Notes: generated from the sequence alone by a model not told the origin. A stretch of 64,000 nucleotides of DNA from Symsagittifera roscoffensis (GCF_963678635.1 NC_087066.1:27905301-27969300), one strand, 5' to 3'; shown: positions 41,779-53,876, counted from the stretch's first letter. Numbers and translations: made by a program.

Positions 41779-42661
41779 TGTAACATTCGCCCAAATACTA
41801 CACAGCGACGGAGCGTAGAAAAAGTACCTATTAACGACTGTTAGGCGTCAGTCACCTTAATTCCACTCGTTTTTCAGCGTCTCGACCTTGCCAGTTGTTT
41901 TTCTGGTCTGTTTAGGGCTAAGTAAAAAGTTACTATTTTTAGGCCATCAGTCAAACGACTTTTGATCAGCTTTCGTTTACATGCGAACACAACCACATAG
42001 CTGAGTCTCGGATCCTCAGACTACGTAATTTCTATTAAAAACTCGGCTCGAATACCCTATTTTATCATGTTTTTGTGTTACAGTTCTATATTAAATCCAT
42101 TGGAGATGGATTAACCCTTTACTCTTTCTAGCTACTCATATTCTAAAATATCAAATTATACCGGTGTTAATTCAGAGTTCTACGACATCCAAGTAGCTAC
42201 AAAGTCAGTTTTATATAGTCCCTTCACATACAACAGTCTCTGGGGGACCAAGCCTCCACTCCCGTAATCTTCCCGAGATAACGCTGTTATCTCTCCCAAT
42301 TTGTGGCACGGGAGGGTTCCGTGGAATATTCCTTCCCCACTGAAGCTTCCTTCTCCACTAATATCCACTGCTAAGGTTCTTATCATGTGTTATTGTCACG
42401 ATAAGAGGCTCCGTTTTCTTCGTGTTCCCGCACGACCGTTTCTCACTATATTTGTTGTTTTTCTGTTTTTTCGTCCTTTTCAGTCAAAATGGCCGTCTTT
42501 TTCTATTTCTCAGAAATATTCACTCTTCGATCGAAATTTTAAAAATAAAAACTCTAGAATATTCCTACCCTCCTTCGCAATACTTTTTCGTTACTAAGGC
42601 CTTTATTTGTTTTTTTCTGTCCCGCCGGAAGGTCGCGCTGTGCCAATCTGGCAGAATGGCA
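41779..42661 (-). repeat. Element 2 5' LTR, 883 bp
   Basis: Direct repeat of 23401-24282 with TG...CA ends on the minus strand. It is followed on the minus strand by the primer-binding site. Confidence 0.93.
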
Positions 42662-42689
42662 AAATATCAAACTATGACTTGCTCCAAAA

Positions 42690-45160
42690 ATAATGCTAAT
42701 AAAAGTTAGATCACTCAAAAAACCCACACTGCATTGAGCGTCTAGCTGCTGATTTAATTGCAAATGATATTGATATGTGTTTTGTTACTGAAACATGGCT
42801 TAATTCAGAGGTACACAATAGTTTTTATCAAAAACGATGGCTACAGTGTTTTGCGGTCGGACAGGGCGACTAAAAATTCTAACAAACAAATTGGTGTTGG
42901 CGTAGTTGTATATTACCGAGATGGATTCAGTGTATGGATTCAGAGTATGCTATCAATGAAGTTGACTTATCTAGACATGTTTCCAGTGCTGCTGATTATT
43001 CGATATACCCAGCCTTGACTCTTCACAAAATTCATCATTTGTCCTGCTCAGAGATTTTTCTGAGCGAAGATTTTAATTATTTCGACATAACTTTGTTATC
43101 CGGTTTTAAGCAGGTTTTTAAAGCATTTACACGAGGAAGCACTCAGCTTGACCGAACTCTCACGTCATTTCCATCTCCATTGCAAGATGTTTAAGTGAGT
43201 AGTCTCACCGTGCCAACTGATCATCTGGCTGTAATTTTTTCCCCTTCAAACAGACCAAAAAACCTCCGAAAATCAGTCTTATTTTGTGACCAGCGGGATA
43301 GGAATCGACAATCTTTCAGTCTTGTCCTGGAATATTCAAGATTTTGACTATATTCTGGAGTACACTAATGTTGACGATGCAATGGATGAACTTATTCGGG
43401 TTTAATGGTTGAATTTAACCACTACTGTCCGCTAAATGAAGTGAAACTAAAAACCAGAGATCCTTTTTATTTCGCTCCACTGAAAAAATTTCTTACCAAG
43501 CAAAAAAACAGAGCGTACTCTCTTAAAAAAATCAGAAAACTGCTGATTTGGAAGCCAAAGAAAAATTATTGATACGCGATAATCTGAGTCTTACAAATCG
43601 TAAAGGTTCGAAAACTGGTGGCGTGTTGTGAATCAGACCAGGGGACGAACCAAGTCAGATTCGGCGACACTGTACTTTACTCCTGATAATATCAATGAAA
43701 ATTTCGCTAATATTTGCCATACAGACAACTATGTAGAACCAGAAAACACAGAAAGTCACAACGGCGCTTACTCAGCCTTGACTCTTCACAAAAATCATCA
43801 CAATCTGAGAAAAATTAAAAAAACTGCAGTGGGGTTTGATGACATTCCAGCGTGGGTCTTGAGCGAAAATGCCCATAACTTAGCTCCTAGTATTCAACAC
43901 ATCTACAATTTGTCACTCAGAGATGGTGTTTTCCCGAAGGCTTTCAAGATTTTAAAAATTGTTCCTCCTGCCAAAGTCCCGGAACCAGACGGCGTGGACC
44001 AATTACGGCCAATATCAATCACACCAGTACTCAGCAGACATTTTGAGCGTTTGGTCTACACCAAGTTTATAAAAACAACTACGAAATTTCACTGAATAAT
44101 TATCAATTTGGTTTCAGAACAGGAGGCTCAACCGTCAACGTTGCTCTTCGAATACTACACACAGTCCGTGACTTCGATACTCATCATTATGGCGTTGTAC
44201 GTCTCTTCTCGCTGGACCTGTCCAAAGCATTCGACAGAGTGCTCCATCATTTTATAATTAGTCAGATCAAACAGATATACCCAGGAGTCAATACACATGT
44301 AGTGAATTGGCTGAAAAGTTTCCTATCAGACCGAGTGCCGATTGTATCATATCAGAATGAATTGTCAACACCAGCCTCCATCAACCAAGGTGTACCTCAG
44401 GGGACGGTACTTGGACCACCGTCCTTCAATATGTCGTTCGACGACTTGAAGTGTCTTTACGAAAATGCTTGTCTAGTTGAGTTTGCAGACGACAATAAAC
44501 CGGTAATTGGCGTTAGAGGACTCGACGACCCTAGCACATCATTATCGAAGGAATCATCAAGTGGTGTATGCATCATAATTTTATAGTCAACACCCTTGAA
44601 TTCAAAGAAATTAGGTTCAATTTCAAGATAAAGGTACCCTTCATCTGCTCAGATATCGAAAGCATACCGCTGGTTGAAAATATGAAAATTTTAGGAATTA
44701 TTATAGACAGCAGGTTGACTTTTCTACCACATGTATCCAGGACAACCCTTGGAGCTTCCTCAAACCTGTTTCTGCTTCTTAAAGTAAAGCGAATGGGATA
44801 TCGTGCAGATGATCTTTCTTTGCTATATCAGTCACTTGTTCTATCAGTCTTAACATACGGCTCGGAAGTATGGGGCGGCGCTGCGAAAACGGTTTTTAGA
44901 AAAGTGGACGCTGTTCAAAAACGCGCTGTTCGTATGGGTATTATAAAAAAATTTGTTCCTTCGAAGAACACATTAAAGTCAAAGACGCGAGACTTCTGAA
45001 TAACTTCACTAAAACTGGTTCGAAGCATCAACTATATGACATATTGCCGCATAGGTGCGATTACGATTCCGAATGGTTAAGAAAACGCCCCCGACTGCCG
45101 AATTGGCAGTCAAAAAGGTGTATGGATCTATGTTTCCTGACAGTTTCTTGAGGAAATTTT
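42690..45160 (+). pseudogene. LINE B ORF2: endonuclease and reverse transcriptase, broken
   Basis: Starts just after Element 2. An endonuclease-like start (CIERLAADLIANDIDMCFVTETWL, about 42735-42800) is followed by degraded endonuclease sequence. RT: TAVGFDDIPAWVL (43830), LRPISITPVLSRHFERLVY (44010), FGFRTGGSTVNVALR (44110), FSLDLSKAFDRVLHH (44205), NQGVPQGTVLGPPSF (44390), catalytic FADDN (44485). The C-terminal part has GIIIDSRLTFLPHV, LTYGSEVWGGA and KRAVRMGI, then EEHIKVKDARLL in a further frame to about 45160. This is a CR1/L2-like architecture. Frameshifts at about 42850, 43200, 44095, 44585 and 44960 show that it is dead. Confidence 0.8.
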
Positions 45161-45509
45161 AGAAACTTGGGACAAATCTCTGAGAGGTCTCGGAATATAA
45201 GCGCTATTAGTAAGGTTCTATAACTTGGCTTACAAATCACTGATATTGCTAAGAGCCTTTTGACCGGAATGAAATTTCGGATTCTGATTGATTTTCCAAT
45301 GATTCTTCCAAAAATGCTGCAACCGCCCAAACGCGTCGGAAGGCGTCCTAAATAGATCCGGATAGAGTGCTAAAGCCAGAAGGACCAAGGCACTGGTGAA
45401 CTCACTTGACTTCATCATTCCATCACAGTTTCATCGCAGTTTCTTAGTTTTAGTTTATCTGATGTTATTTTCAGATGTTAATTTAAAATTCTTCTTCTTC
45501 TTGATATGG

Positions 45510-46180
45510 GTTGCACGATCCACAGGATCACAGTACACACCAGGTGCATCTGTCTAGTTGATTGTAGCTGTTTTTAAAGTAGTTGTAGTAACATTCTCTC
45601 AGTTGTTTTTTTTGTCCAGTTGTCGCGAAAATGATTTCGGAGCATGTTAAATAGTTAAGCGGCTCTCGTCCAAAAACTTTCATCTGTTTTGTGAAGGCGA
45701 TTTTCGCTGAGTTCGAAATCGCTGCTCTGTCTAGTGGTGCTGTTCCTCAGAGCTACTTTGATTGATTCGTCTTTGACGTTGTATTTACCGTCCATCACTA
45801 ACTGCAAGAATACTATGTCATGAATTCAATGTATATCGAGATTGGCAACATTTTGAAATCTCGTAGTCTTTCTTTGTATCCAATTGTCTCATTTAGTTTC
45901 CATGATGTTGCTTTTGTTGTACTTTTTCATTTTCTTCATTTCAGATTTTGAAGGGTACCATACCTCCAATGCATATGAAATGACTGGGACAAAATTACCG
46001 ATAAACCGATAAAAGCATTCAGTTTTGTTTCAAGATTTGCGTGAGACGAGATGTTTGCCCGGCATTTGAGGTTTAAGAATGCCCGCCATGTTCTGCTGCT
46101 CCTTTGTATGCTGTTTTATGTGACATTTGACCAGAATGACCTGAAGTTCATGGCAGAATTGATTTTTTAATTGTAGCTGT
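45510..46180 (-). pseudogene. LINE C: C-terminal RT tail
   Basis: Read on the minus strand: YRFIGNFVPVISYALEVWYPS (about 46000), then IHDIVFLQLVMDGKYNVKDESIKV, NRLHKTDESFWTRAA, LFNMLRNHFRDNWTKKT and a Cys-containing end near 45530. These match the C-terminal region of LINE RTs. Two in-frame stops are visible. Its relation to LINE B, which points the other way, is unclear. Confidence 0.6.
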
Positions 46181-46199
46181 TGAGTGAGAAAATGGGTTA

Positions 46200-46678
46200 G
46201 TTCGAAAAATTAACGGTGTTAAATGTTCAATTAAACGAATCGGGAAGGGTGAAATTGTGGTGACGAAACAATTTTGAAATTTCGTTCGATATTAAAAACA
46301 CGTCACCACCTTGAGATTTCGCGACTACTGAAAAGCGCAGAAAACACAACGGTGAGTTTTGCTAGTCAGAAGAGGGACAACAACGACTTTTGCTGATGAA
46401 AACAAGATACGCGATAAAAAAAACAGCGAACGACATCAATATTCAAAAAACGCTCAGAGGTGTTGCGTTTGTACAGTTCAATCACCACCGAGCTGTTCAC
46501 GAGGGCTATTGGGAAGATCTGCTACCATTCTTGATTGCCGAGAAGACAGCTCCTCGACCGGATTCGAGAACTTGGAGGCGTCCTATGAAAGACAGTAGAC
46601 ATTGATAGTAACAATTGTTAGCTTTCTCGGAATCCCTTTAAATGAATTTAAATAACATCAAATTGTTTTTTTAGAACA
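46200..46678. other. Unassigned stretch before Element 3
   Basis: Two short overlapping open frames (46359-46605) in different frames resemble no protein I know. I do not call them genes. Confidence 0.4.
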
Positions 46679-47025
46679 TGAGAAGCTAGGAGTTGAGAGA
46701 AAGGGTTGATCCATCTCCGATTGATATGATGATTTATATCTACTGAACAAAAAAGAATAGTAGTATCATTATAAGAACTAACCTTGTTTTAAGGAGTGAT
46801 CTCGTGATGCGGAGATACTGAGACCCAGCCATAAGCTCACTAATTCTGCAAACAACTATTTTTTTTGCGCGATTTCTCTGATAGCCTTACATAGTAATGA
46901 CCACATTTTGAACTGGTTGTTGTAGAGATGGTTTAAAGTATGCGAAGCTGTGCTTAGAGGCTAGCCAGTCGTTTTAGAATCTAGCTTTATTTTAGGTCGT
47001 TGTGTACTTCCGGGCGAATGTTACA
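46679..47025 (+). repeat. Element 3 5' LTR
   Basis: Ends CGGGCGAATGTTACA. Contains GGGTTGATCCATCTCC and GAGATACTGAGACCCAGCCAT-like blocks shared with the solo LTR at 19624-20028. The left boundary (TGAGAAG) is a guess. Confidence 0.7.
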
Positions 47026-47037
47026 TAAATGTTTTTA

Positions 47038-47052
47038 TAGCGCTCCTGGTTG
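47038..47052 (+). promoter_or_regulatory. Element 3 primer-binding-site remnant
   Basis: TAGCGCTCCTGGTTG, 12 bases from the LTR, against TGGCGCTCCTGGGTG in Elements 1 and 2. The TGG is mutated to TAG. Confidence 0.6.
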
Positions 47053-49880
47053 TTATTCTTTAACATCATGATCGGCAGACCCGTAAACGAAGCACTATCC
47101 GCCGAGCGATGCTCTATATAAGGCCCTTAGCCAAGGGCTGGAAGGGTGGTTCGGAACGCGGAGAAAAGCCGGACTCCCAGATTGAGTTTTTTTACTTGGT
47201 TAAGACCGAAAATTCACGTATCGTGATGTGTGGGGGATCGGCTTTCCCGCTGTACTGTTGTGTTGTTGGAATCGCGTTAATGCTAATTTGCGCTCAATTT
47301 GGAAGGGTCACAGGATTAGAGTAAAGTTTGATCGGGCAAGCAGTGCAAGGAGCAGCAAAAAGGTCTCAAGGACAACAAAAATCGACTGTTGGGTATCGTT
47401 AACAAGTTTTGTATCCCTTTTGGTACAGAAAGTACGATATCAATCTGTGGGGTGCTTGACAGTGACTGCACTGTAGTGACCCTCCACCGAGTTGCGAATT
47501 TCCGGTTTAAGCATCTTGATTCGGATATTGAACGCAGCCAGAGGGGTATAATACTACTAGTACTACTATATATACTACTAATATTAATAATTTTAAACCG
47601 TTTTTCAGTCAAAAAGACCGTAAACAGACAGGTTTTCAGGGCCAAAAAAGTGATATTTTCACCCCCCACGAATCGCAATTTCTCAGATATCTAATTTTTT
47701 AATCGGAAAAAAGCGCGAAATAAGTGAGTCACATCGTATTTTGACTAAAATAACTAAAGCAGCCAGTTGAATTTACTTTGGACGTGATTGGAACTAATTG
47801 GGTACCGAAATCCGGTTTTTCATGATTTTACCCAAAATAACAACAAGTTTTCGAAGTTTTTGAGTAAGTGCGATAAAAACTATTGTTCGGCTAACATACA
47901 CTAGTGAATCGACAGGTTTAAAACCCCGTTTGCCAACAACCCTCCTGGCCCCAGTGAAATCGAACTTAACGTGTTTGATTTTATGGAGCCATCAGTGCAG
48001 AGGGGTCAGAGTAGCATTGTTTTTGGGGAGTTTTTCAACTGAAACGTTTTAGGTCGGATTTTTTTTTGCATTGAACAAGAGAAACACAGGCCTTTTGAGC
48101 TCGAATCAAAGATTTTTAGGTCAATAAGACGAATTACGGAAAAAGTTAAGAGGAACCCTTGAATTTGAAATTTTTTTGAGTTTGCAAAAAGACGTTTAGA
48201 TTTATAACTCTAAAACAATTAGAAAAATCCAGCTTATCTTGAAACTGTTAGAACAGGAATTAAGTAGGCTTAGGCGCAAGCAAATTGTTTTTCTAAGAAG
48301 TCAAGCATAGAAATTTTTTGGATTGTTTTTAGCAAAACCACCGGTTTTTTAAGGTTGACGCGTCGCGGTTCGTAAAACTTCTTTTGGAAAACACTTATAC
48401 CCCTACCATGAGGTAACGTCAAATTCGTCAGATTTATTTACCTATTACGTTGTCCTCGACTACAAAGGAAGGGTTAGGGAACCTAGAAAACGACAGTCAA
48501 GTCGGAAAAAGGCGAGTTAAAAGACCCCTCACAGTCAAGGGAAATGGTCAAATAAGCAGTTTAGCCTCAACTCGGAGTGGTTTGGAGCCAAAAAGAACCC
48601 TTCCTAGTTATATGATTTTGCTTATTAGGCTCCGAGACCGTATCTGGAAAGGTCTCGGATTACCTTTTTTGACAACTCGGAAGGGTAGGGTCAGATTTCG
48701 CCAATCCGAATGGGTCCCAGTTCGGAGGTGTGCTGTTTTTTTGCTAATCCGGAGGGGTCCCAATTTGGAGGGGTCCTATTTTGCCATCCGAGGGGGTCTC
48801 AATTCTCAGGGGTCCTAGTTTTTGCTAATCTGGGGAGGTCCCAACTCGAAGGGGTCCTGTTTTTCGCCAATCTGGAGGGGTCCCAATTCGGAGGGGTCCT
48901 GTGTTTTGCCTATCCGGAGGGACCCACTTCGGAGGGATCCAATTTTTTGCTAATCCAGAGGGGTTCCACATTGGAGCGTCCTGTTTTGTTTGCCAATTCG
49001 GAGAAGTCCGGTCTTGCCAATTTGGATGGCTCTCTGAACGCCGATCCGGAAGGGTCTAAAAATTGTTTTTTTTTACAAACGCAATTGTAGTGATCTTAAT
49101 AAATACGTTAATGAAGGAAAACGAGACATTTATTGATTAGTCTTAAGATATTAGGACAAATATGCAGACCATCAAGAACAGAAAACCAGTGAATTCTTTC
49201 ATTTTTTGCCTTTGAATAAAAACTGAAAAGACTTTACTAAAACCACAACAGGTTTAAGCCCGGAGTGCGCGACTCTAGAACTAACCGAAAACAAAAATTG
49301 ACACTGATTTATTTGGAGTAGAATCAGAAACTGTTTTTGGAAGAGTGGTTGCCTTGAGGATTTTAGTTGGTCTAGCTCGGGCAATCCGAAGGCAGAAAGG
49401 TAACACAGAACTCGGTGGGTGCAATAGTCGCCCACTTGATAAAAACACTTCCTTCAAATTTTGTCTGTTTAGTGCGTCATTAAACAGGGAAAACTCTATT
49501 TTTTAGAAACCAATTTGACTATTAATTTGAGACAGAGCAATTGCAGTAAACACACTTTTCTGGATATTTTTTTATTCAAGCTGGGTAAAATTTTTTATTT
49601 TAAATTCTTAATAATTATTCGCAATCGGGTGCTGACTGCACTATCTTTTAAAAGATAATAGCATCAACAGACTGTGCTCCCATAATCATCTTTTTATCCT
49701 AAAACCAATAATAAGTTTTTCTGCAAAATACAGATATGCGCTGTACTGCGATAGCCTCGTGGTCACTTGTTACCTAAAACTTTTGGACATTATCCTGTTG
49801 TGTTAATATTATCAGTTGTCAGACAAAAAATACAGTAGTAAGTGAAGCAGGTGAAAGAACAGTATAGAGCAATAGATTAA
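47053..49880 (+). other. Element 3 leader, 2.8 kb, non-coding
   Basis: No supported gene. Contains the GGAGGGGTCC repeat cluster at 48650-49060 and AT-rich sequence elsewhere. Confidence 0.6.
48650..49060. repeat. Irregular repeat of GGAGGGGTCC, spacing about 30-60 bp
   Basis: Motif variants GGAGGGGTCCCAATT, GAGGGGTCCTATTTTGCC and TTCGGAGGGGTCCTG recur about a dozen times. The 126-codon open frame across it (48710-49090) reflects the repeat and is not called. Confidence 0.75.
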
Positions 49881-50800
49881 GATGGCTCTAGACAAGTTGA
49901 GGATACCTAAGCTAAGTTATAGCTCTGAAATTTCGTACAAAAGAAACAAAGGAAATCAATGAAAGATCCTTTTGTGGAAAGGACCAAGAAGACTCGGAAC
50001 AAAAAGGGGAAGAAAGTTTCAGACGGAATCGTTGAAACAAGGAGTCAAAAGACCTCCGAAGACAAAAGGGAAACACTGGAAGTAGGGATTCTTCCAAACT
50101 CCGCTCTTTATGAGAACTGGACGGGACGTGGAACGAAAGGAAATGGGAACAGGAGGATAACGAGCGAATCTACTCCCGTAGAGCAAGGCCAGGGTTTCGC
50201 GATTTCGACCAAAACTCTTGATCGATAGGAAATTTCGGAGCTGTCCAACTCTTCTGTTGAAAATTCGGCTAGAGGTGGCTACCTAGATGAAGAAGGCATG
50301 CGAGAAATGGGTAACGGCATGTCTGTCATGCCAAGAGCTGAAAAATTCAAGGAAATCACAATTCGCATTACAATCAATCGAGTCATCCGGGTTTAATGAA
50401 GTGGTGCAGATAAACAACTAGAAGATATATATGAGAGACAGTGGCTACAATCAGGTTATAGTGATAATCGACCACTTCACAAAGTATGCAGAGGTCGTGC
50501 CGTGCCGTGCCGCGCCGTGCATAACTGCCTCAGCCGAGGAGACTTGCGATCATCTGATCATTACTTGGATAGCCAGACACGGATGCCCAACGACATTCCA
50601 ATCAGACAATGGAACTGCTTTTATGGGGGAGCTTACTAAGGAGCTCATGAGACCTTCAGGGGGTAGCGAAGGCTCACTCTACGACGCGCCACTCCCAGAC
50701 GAATGGCTTAGTGGAAAGACAAAATCGGACTCTGGTTTCCCATTGTGGTTCAACAGATCATCACAATCTCAGTAAACCTCACCAGCTCGAAAACAAACAA
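49881..50800 (+). pseudogene. Element 3 gag-start/integrase/zinc-knuckle chimera
   Basis: An ATG at 49881 begins DKLRIPKLSYSSE, similar in style to the Element 2 gag start. From 50284 the sequence reads MKKACEKWVTACLSCQ, then IESSGFNEVVQIN, which is the Element 2 integrase with the first catalytic Asp changed to Asn and a stop nearby. It continues with YNQVIVIIDHFTKYAEV, FQSDNGTAFMGELTKEL and, after a frameshift, TNGLVERQNRTLVS. This joins directly to HCGSTDHHN, which resembles the first gag zinc knuckle. A small CGTGC-type expansion lies near 50500. Confidence 0.7.
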
Positions 50801-51409
50801 AGACTCTGAATGAGGATTTATTCAGAGAACATGAAGAGGCGCAGTCACAACGCTGTCAAATAATTTTACACAGTCCAGGATCAACCAATGAAGAAAGCAC
50901 CTGTGAGTAACACGAAGACAGTTTCAGCCCCACTGAATTTCAACAAAACAGTTTATCTGGAAAAAGATAACTTAAACTGTGAGCTGTGAACTACCTGATG
51001 AGGAGTTTGAATATTGAGACAAAATTAAAATCCAAAAACTGACTTTTTTTCGAAGCTTACGGCGGATGAAGAATTTTTGTAATTTTGTTGATCATGATTT
51101 TTGGCTTGAGTAGCGGGCGGTTGCCCATAGGCAAGGAGCCGGACGGATTAATCAAAAGCCTGTTGAGTCAAAACAGGAATTGAATTACAAATTAGATAAT
51201 CAAAACCTCGAGGTCGCCCTAAAGATTTATTTAATAATACAGCTTGACATGACCTCAAGGTCAAATTAAGAGCTCATTCGCTGCATCTCGAACGCTTGAT
51301 ACTCCCTTGACGTTGACCGCGAAAGCATTTAAGTGGCAGAGGGATTACGGTTTTAGATTTCCAAGTGGGAGGATGAAATTTCTAGATGGAGTTCCTGGTG
51401 GTGGTGAAC

Positions 51410-52060
51410 ATGTACAAATCACACTACTTTGTTTAGGCCGGGACTTCTTCAAGTCATCATCGATTTGAACAGTGCCTGATTCTCATCGAGAAATTTGACA
51501 AGAAACCTGTAAGGAGACCGATAATTACGATAACAGTAACCGAAAAGTGATATCGACTTTTTCAAATCAGCAAGTCAAAGTAAAACCTAGGCAGGCACGA
51601 TAACCTTTTTAGAAGGAGAAAACTGAACCCTCCAAGTATTATTGAACAGATGTGCTTGGTAGCGAACCCTAGCATCCAGGGTTTGAAAATATCAGGCCTG
51701 AGCTTTTTCAACAAAACTAATTGGTCTGTGTTACACTTTGCATGAGTGTAATGCTGAATACATTGGACTCCTCAGTTGCAACCCCGCGGCAAAAAAAATC
51801 GGTTTCACCTTGCCGGCGAGATCCGGATAGGATTTAACACCAAAGCAGAAGGTCATGAAGTGAAAGACTGTCACATCACGCCACTAGTAACTTGTTCTTA
51901 AAAAGAATTTAGAAAAAGAAATCTTTCAATAAAATGTTTCCGTAATTTTTGAGACTGATGATGTTTTTTTGAATAGCGCAACTTTTCCCGAATGTCACTC
52001 ATCTAATGAATTGAAGTCTAATAGGCCAGTTTTGCCGCAAACAGTTCAATGAAAATGGAA
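51410..52060 (+). pseudogene. Element 3 protease and RT N-terminal remnants
   Basis: LGRDFFKS (about 51430), then MCLVANPS, LSFFNKTNWSV, MLNTLD and RGKK-like pieces to about 51830 match the region after the protease of Elements 1 and 2. At 51945-52055, FETDDVFLNSATFPE and ELKSNRPVLPQ match the start of the Element 2 RT frame. Many stops and shifts. Confidence 0.6.
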
Positions 52061-52330
52061 ACCAACGAACCAGGATCAATGTCCCTAACTCCAGCGTCCT
52101 GGAACTTCTCTAACAAGAGAAACCGGACCAGAATACGATGTTAGCCAAATACCAACGTCCATCATCCATCCTTTGAATTGCAGAAAGATAATTCTAAAAA
52201 ACTCTGTAAAACCCGGATGGGTGGAACCTGATCTAAACTATATTTTATGATTGGATAAATTAGATATTTTACCACTGTAAAGTATTTAATATTAACCAAT
52301 CATGATCCATCTAACTAACAACCCACTTAT

Positions 52331-52631
52331 TTGTAAGTGCTGATATTACTTGTAATTTCAGCACCAGAGAGATTTGAATTTAACTTAGAAATTAGTTGCC
52401 TCTCCAAGAGAACTTCAGCAGCCGCAATAAACCAGTATACCCTAGATCTATTGAGCCTAGCAGAGACTAGTTAAACAACCTGAGACTAGATAGTGTAAGA
52501 GTAAGATTAGGATCGGTATTAGACTAAGAAGTTGCACGAATCTATCCGGCCGAAAATAAGATAGCGTGACGAGCAGACGGTGTACCCTATCCGAAATTAC
52601 TCTATGAGTTAACCACATCGGTCCTAACTCA
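52331..52631 (+). repeat. Candidate Element 4 5' LTR (boundaries uncertain)
   Basis: TGTAAG...CTCA, with AATAAA at about 52425. It ends two bases before a TGG-type primer-binding site. The left end cannot be confirmed without the 3' LTR. Confidence 0.35.
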
Positions 52632-52871
52632 TCTGGTGCGACCATAAGTCTCGAACAAGACCTTAACAGCTTAGAATTAACCAAAAATAGATTAGAATTT
52701 AGACAAAACATTTTCAAAATGTTATACGATGATAATTTAATCGAAATGTCTCTACGACTCAATAGATCAGAGCCAATATTCCGAACGATAACAGAACTAC
52801 CCGGAATCGTAAGAAGACCTCGAACCAGGACGACATACGACAAAGTAGAAACTTACCATATAGTTATATGA
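52608..52871 (+). other. Short open frame over the primer-binding site
   Basis: 88 triplets open from a TGA at 52605 to TGA at 52869; the first ATG is at 52719. It begins in the putative LTR end, has a charged helix-like middle and an Arg-rich end. It might be a leader exon or a chance frame. Confidence 0.3.
52634..52643 (+). promoter_or_regulatory. Candidate Element 4 primer-binding site
   Basis: TGGTGCGACC, two bases after CTCA. It differs from the site used by Elements 1-3. Confidence 0.45.
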
Positions 52872-53876
52872 TAGTACGGCAAAAGCCAACACAAACTTTT
52901 ATATTTAGAATTTTATTAGCAATGAATTTAGATTTTCATTTGCAAACATAAAATCTTGAAGTCAATAATCATGATCATTTCAGGCGCTAAACAAAATTAT
53001 TAATATACAAAAACGATTGATAAAAAAAATCTCAGATCGTTTTCCTAAATTCCGCAGTATTATATAAAACATGTTTGGAAAATATTTATTGAAAATCAAA
53101 ACAAAAATTAGTAGAATGACAATAAATTAATAGTAATCATAAAATCATCTGTTGTCCCAGCTTCATCACCTAAACATAACAGCAATCATAAGCTCACTAA
53201 TATCATTAAAACACTAAATCTTTTTCTTAAACAAATTTAAACCATTTTAAATTTAAATTCACTTAATTTTAAAATCAGATCATCAAGGCTTATCCTTGGA
53301 TCTTAATTAAATTTCTATTTCACTAAATTTAAAACTTGATCATCAAGGCCAATCCTTGGATCAAAAAGAACAATTTTGTTCTCCCCCACTCACTTAGCAA
53401 GTGTCTAACGACCTCAAACGATTCACTATCCAACCCTTCCAAAAAACCCAAGACTAATAGAAATTTTTCAACAAAACTAACCATTCAAATTAGGATAAAC
53501 AGTGAAGAACTTCGGTTATTCATCCTTCACTTGAACCCTCCTCTTACCAGATCCAGGATAAATCTTAGACTTAGTAAGTTTAAAATAGTATCTAACGAAC
53601 TACTCGCGTTCTAATTATACCTGAACCTTGTGGATCGATTTACTATTCTCCAACCCTTGAACACAATCATTACCCCTAAGTAAGATTAAGTAAGTTAACA
53701 CCTTAGCTTATATTAGCCACGAGAAAGTAAAAAATCATTCTTCGGAATCGATATACTTTTCTCTCCAACCCTGAACAAATAGACCCAGGTAAAGCTAACC
53801 AAACAATCGTAAGGACTAACAGTTTAAGAAAGTAGAAATCATCTAACAACTTTTTGCATCCCTCATCCTGAACCTT
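52872..53876 (+). other. Element 4 leader, 1 kb, with paired hairpin-like repeats
   Basis: Non-coding, AT-rich. GATCATCAAGG...CCTTGGATC, which has dyad symmetry, occurs at about 53278 and 53338. CCAACCCTTGAAC-like motifs recur at about 53545-53790. Possible packaging structures, but unproven. Confidence 0.45.

Larger units (their letters stand above)
23401..42661 (-). mobile_element. Element 2: LTR retrotransposon with both LTRs, 19.3 kb, degenerate
   Basis: Bounded by direct LTRs 23401-24282 and 41779-42661. On the minus strand: 5' LTR, primer-binding site (41752-41766), 3.1 kb leader, gag, protease, RT, RNase H, integrase, macro-like domain, ORF-B/C fusion, polypurine tract, 3' LTR. Same gene order as Element 1 apart from loss of the SGNH ORF. 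Several frameshifts and stops show that it is inactive. LTRs differ by a few percent by eye. Flanks are TTATA on the left and AAATA on the right, so no clear target duplication is seen. It appears inserted in LINE B. Confidence 0.92.
46679..52060 (+). mobile_element. Element 3: scrambled, degenerate relative of Elements 1/2
   Basis: Plus-strand order: LTR, primer-binding-site remnant, long leader with GGAGGGGTCC repeats, a gag-start-like segment (49881), an integrase fragment (50284-50745), a zinc-knuckle-like fragment (50745-50770), a protease remnant (about 51410-51850) and an RT N-terminal remnant (51945-52055). This order is not the element's own order, so more than deletion has occurred. 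The right end is unclear; Element 4 sequence begins near 52331. Confidence 0.75.

Noticed and set aside
23401-42661. 5 bp target-site duplication for Element 2
   Set aside because: Flanks TTATA and AAATA differ at two of five positions, so a duplication cannot be claimed.
46359-46605. Possible small host gene
   Set aside because: Two short overlapping frames with no motif, no conservation evidence and no splice signals.
48450-49090. Repetitive open frames with GSQFGGVL-like units
   Set aside because: Product of the GGAGGGGTCC repeat in a leader. No start context or conservation supports a protein.
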